Shown here: positions 60,840 through 64,000 of the stretch, in pieces | How the letters are laid out: each line of letters starts with the position of its first letter | Position numbering within the stretch: position 1 is the stretch's first letter | NCBI GenBank assembly: GCA_008711295.1 | Contig: VUYV01000003.1 | Coordinates: 6,417,765 to 6,481,764, forward strand | Direction: 5' to 3' | Origin: Anarhynchus alexandrinus | Taxonomy: Eukaryota; Chordata; Aves; Charadriiformes; Charadriidae | Length of the DNA stretch: 64,000 nt | Notes under the pieces: model-generated | Seen by the model: only the letters and a program-made list of their open reading frames with translations | What the model was told of the DNA's origin: nothing | Database searches by the model: none | Translations under genes and position numbers: made by a program

Positions 60840-63800
60840 TGCTCACCAGCGATGAATGTTGTCAGAAGCTATGAGCAAATCAGCAAGGGCCCACTAATGA
60901 GAGAGCTTGTATTTTAGCTGCTTCTGCGGTTGAAACATCAGTATGGAACAGACAATTGGGACTGTATCAGTGTATATTTTGAGAATATCAGTAACATTTC
61001 GCATTTTCAAATCCTATCAATCTACTGGGTAATTACATCCTATTACTGTATTGTGGTGCTAAACCTCTGGATTAACCTTTACATGGGATTCTTTGGAACT
61101 TCAAAACAATAAAAAAAGGCGTTAATGCTAATTAACCCCTGTTACAACCAAAGCTCTTTGGTCATGGAGGACACCAACCTTGAAGGTGATAACATCCTGA
61201 GAAACATGCCGTCCTATTCCAGCAACAAGACATAAGCAAACATTCCTTGGGCAACATATGCCAAAAAGAACTTAAAGCATTTAAATTAAATCAAACATAG
61301 ATATAAGTCAACATTTACCATACTGTGGGAGGAAAAAAAAACAACAACATTAAATATGGCAAGAAATGGAGATGCAGCAACTGTGACAATAGTGACCAGA
61401 CTAAATGAAGAATTGTAACATCTACCAAAGAATAATAGCTCACGTTACTATATTGGGTGAAGGTACTTTGGTTTTTTGCTTGACTTTTAAGAAATGTTAA
61501 TGTGTTGCTATTGATATGCAGAGGTGGGAATAGCACCTAATATTCTAATCAGGGATTTCCACCTTTTTCTCTATACCCAAAAAGGTAAAAGTGCCTGGAA
61601 AACAGTAAAATAAAATAAAAGTGACCTACACATTACAGGATCAGTGTTGACAGACCTCTGTGCTTGGCAGGCCTGCTTTGCTACAAATGCAAATACGTAA
61701 TACAGAGCATCAAGACTTACTTACTCATCTAGCAATATAACAGTGCTTTGGCTTTGGAAAAATCAATCCAATCAGCTAAAAGGGACCAGAAATTAGTAGT
61801 CTCTAACACACACTGTCACTCCTGTGGTAATGTATACCACTTCCTGCATGACCAGAATAGAAAGACTGCCTTTTATCTGGCTCTTTTTGGTTATCAGGAA
61901 ATGCAGCATTCCTCCTTTTTTCTCTTTCAGCTGCCCAACTCTCTGCCTTTCCGCTGAGTGATGAAAAATGCAAATCAAGAGAGGAAACCAACAGCAGGAA
62001 AAGCATGACTAGGAAATGCATCGTTCTCCATTTTTCTTCCCAGTCCTGGGGTTAACATTAGCGTCTGAATAGAATGAATAATGTCCACAATATAATTCCA
62101 CTACTTGGTTTTCTGGTGGTTTTTTGTTTTGTTTTTTTTTCTTTTCCTCTCTTCTGTCGGGGCAGAAGAGAAACCCAGGAGAGGAAAGAAGATAAGAGAA
62201 CCAACCGCCTTCTGCCCTCTCAGAAGAGAAAAGAAACCATCAGTGGAACAGGCTCTTCTGTGGGAAAAGACAGCTGCCTTCCTCCTCCTTTCCCTAACTG
62301 GGAGGCAAAGGAGACGTTGCCACAGTCTTTCACAGGTTTACCCAGAACACAAGAGAAAGAATGATTTTAGCAATATTTTCTCCTATCCTAATACTCAGAC
62401 ACTTAGATGTGCAAAGTCAGTTGGTGCAGTCCAGAAATTTGGGGCATGTTCTGCTGTGTGATTTCTGATGTGACAGCTGCCTAGAAGTATTGTATTTTTG
62501 AAAGAATCCATTGTTCCTTTTTCTTCTCCAGAAGCAATTGTGTCTCATCGTCATTTGATATTAAAACATAATGACAACTGCTGAGCACTCCTTTATTTTT
62601 ATTGACATGGTTAAGTACTGAATACATCACCTCATCAAAACTTTGCTGAAGTTAGAAAGTAAGGTATTACACGAAACATTGTTCATATGATTGATACTTT
62701 GCCTAGTAGTGATCTGTCTTCAGGTATAACTGAACTACAGAGAAACCAAGCTAAAGGAAATTTAAATCAGTAGAGAGATAAAGTAAAACAAAAGTGACAT
62801 GTAACATCTTTGCTGAGGAAAAACAGTGTTTTCGAAGCTTGAAAATAATGCAGTATGTCTAAAGCTAGCTCTTGTATTCCTTAAATTCAAAACAATTAGT
62901 CAAATTCTAAGAATGATCTAAAAAGATATTAAAATTTTCATCTTTTGAGCCCTTTCAAATAGTAAAATGTTTTCTTTTAGACCTATCCTACAGATCACAT
63001 TGCACATTAATAATTTATAGTATTCCGTTCCAGAATGGTCCATGAAGCACACAAACACCATCTTATGTCTTCAGAAAAACTAAAGGTAAGTGCTTTGGGC
63101 TTCTGTTGACATTTCACCATTCTTGTTTACAGAACTCACTCAGACTTTGATTCATAGGACATCTTTCATGCCCTCCACTTCTACTAAAGCAAAAGAAGAG
63201 TAGAAGCAGAGGACAACATGTTGAGATGTTGAGATTTATTGTGTTTACCAGAAACATTTTTTTCCCCACTGATTTGCAGTGACTGATGCGAGTGGGAGCG
63301 TAATTCCATTCCCGGTATTTATGTGGTTATCATAGAAGTTTCTCTGTCAAATATACTTTAGCAGAGTGAGTAGAAAGATTGGAAGAGACAATAAATTCTG
63401 TCGTGATCACTTTGGCTTTTGAGTTGTTTTCAAACCTAAAGCAGTTATTTCCTTTCAACAAGAACTGCTACTTTAGAAACTAGGAAATCTAATATTTCTT
63501 TTCTTGCCTATTTGTAGGAAACCTTGTCATGTCTTCTCTCTGTAATTCCTAATAAAATTTAGCAATTTTTAAAGACAAAAAAATATGCATACACATGTGT
63601 GCATCTGTGTGTAATATACACAGACATACACAAACACCTGACCATGAGAATGTTGTCACAATAAAGTAATAGTAATTGTTTTCACTTATGTTGCCCTTTT
63701 CATCTTTAAGGCTTGCCAAATTTACCTATCTATGTTTCGTTCTGAAATTAGCCCAGGAAATGCTACTTTTACCTGTGTGAATAATTCCACTGAAGAAAAT

Positions 63801-64000
63801 AGGATTAGCCATGGTAGTAAACAATGGACTACTTTGTGTTTCTATAGTATATTTTACTCAAGTTTATTGGAAGTTTTAAAAGTGGGATGTGAATTACCAA
63901 GCCAAGTAATTACCAAGATGTGCTGTTCAGAGTTATGCGATACTGCGTCCTACATATGCTAGATATAGAAAGAAGCTTAAAGTTATACATGTAGATAGTT

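Larger units (their letters stand above)
53797..64000. other. intergenic, no established gene or young transposon
   Basis: The last 10 kb holds no CR1 or LTR that I can recognise. Items noted are a MIR-like fragment at 58925-58975, a TAAT-rich block at 58440-58800, A/C-rich low complexity at 58881-58910, an AC/GT-rich tract at 63585-63640, and two small frames (55854-56099 minus, 60606-60839 plus) described separately. Elsewhere frames are short and random in composition. Confidence 0.5.

Noticed and set aside
62105..62461. 118-codon frame with hydrophobic N-terminus
   Set aside because: It begins at TTG, not ATG, and the hydrophobic part is the translation of a T-rich tract. No family or splice context is visible.

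Overview
The window looks like a gene-poor, A+T-rich stretch of nuclear DNA from a bird. The main evidence is a set of CR1 LINE copies whose 3' ends carry the avian-type CR1 tail (a 'gatgatct...aaggtcccttccaacc' block followed by ATTCTATG or ATTCTGTG octamers). LTRs bounded by TG...CA are also present, two of them with exact 5-bp target-site duplications as in ERVL-type insertions. I found no protein-coding gene I can support, no rRNA or tRNA gene, no CRISPR array and nothing organised like a prokaryotic operon. Nearly every longer open frame is either a decayed CR1 endonuclease/reverse transcriptase (EN/RT) frame or an accidental frame across a repeat.

Layout. 1-1.6 kb: a CR1 tail, a doubtful minus-strand LTR, then an LTR (973-1562) flanked by CCCAG duplications. 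2.5-3.6 kb: a CR1 whose RT catalytic box is intact. 6.7-8.3 kb: two CR1 copies directly head to tail. 10.6-13.4 kb: the longest CR1, with a 347-codon endonuclease frame, a frameshifted RT and an internal deletion. 17.1-17.7 kb: an internally deleted CR1. 20.9-21.25 kb: a very old CR1-like 3' end. 28.36-28.86 kb: a second copy of the 973-1562 LTR family. 29.18-29.54 kb: a CR1 3' end. 34.49-35.22 kb: a solo LTR on the minus strand with perfect GATGG duplications. 36.98-40.0 kb: two minus-strand CR1 copies, the second split by a 1.1-kb LTR. 48.1-49.3 kb: an old CR1. 53.08-53.80 kb: a plus-strand copy of the 34.5-kb LTR. The last 10 kb has no recognisable young element.

The window is best read as layered transposon history: old CR1/SINE debris, then several younger CR1 insertions, then LTR insertions, at least one nested in a CR1, with the LTRs now reduced to solo copies. 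All recognisable CR1 copies from 1 to 29.5 kb and at 48 kb are on the plus strand; those at 37-40 kb are on the minus strand. Three small frames outside repeats (52.6, 56.0 and 60.7 kb) and one TAAT-rich block (58.4-58.8 kb) are the only non-transposon items I would test for host function, all with low confidence. I did not find a convincing undescribed biological system.
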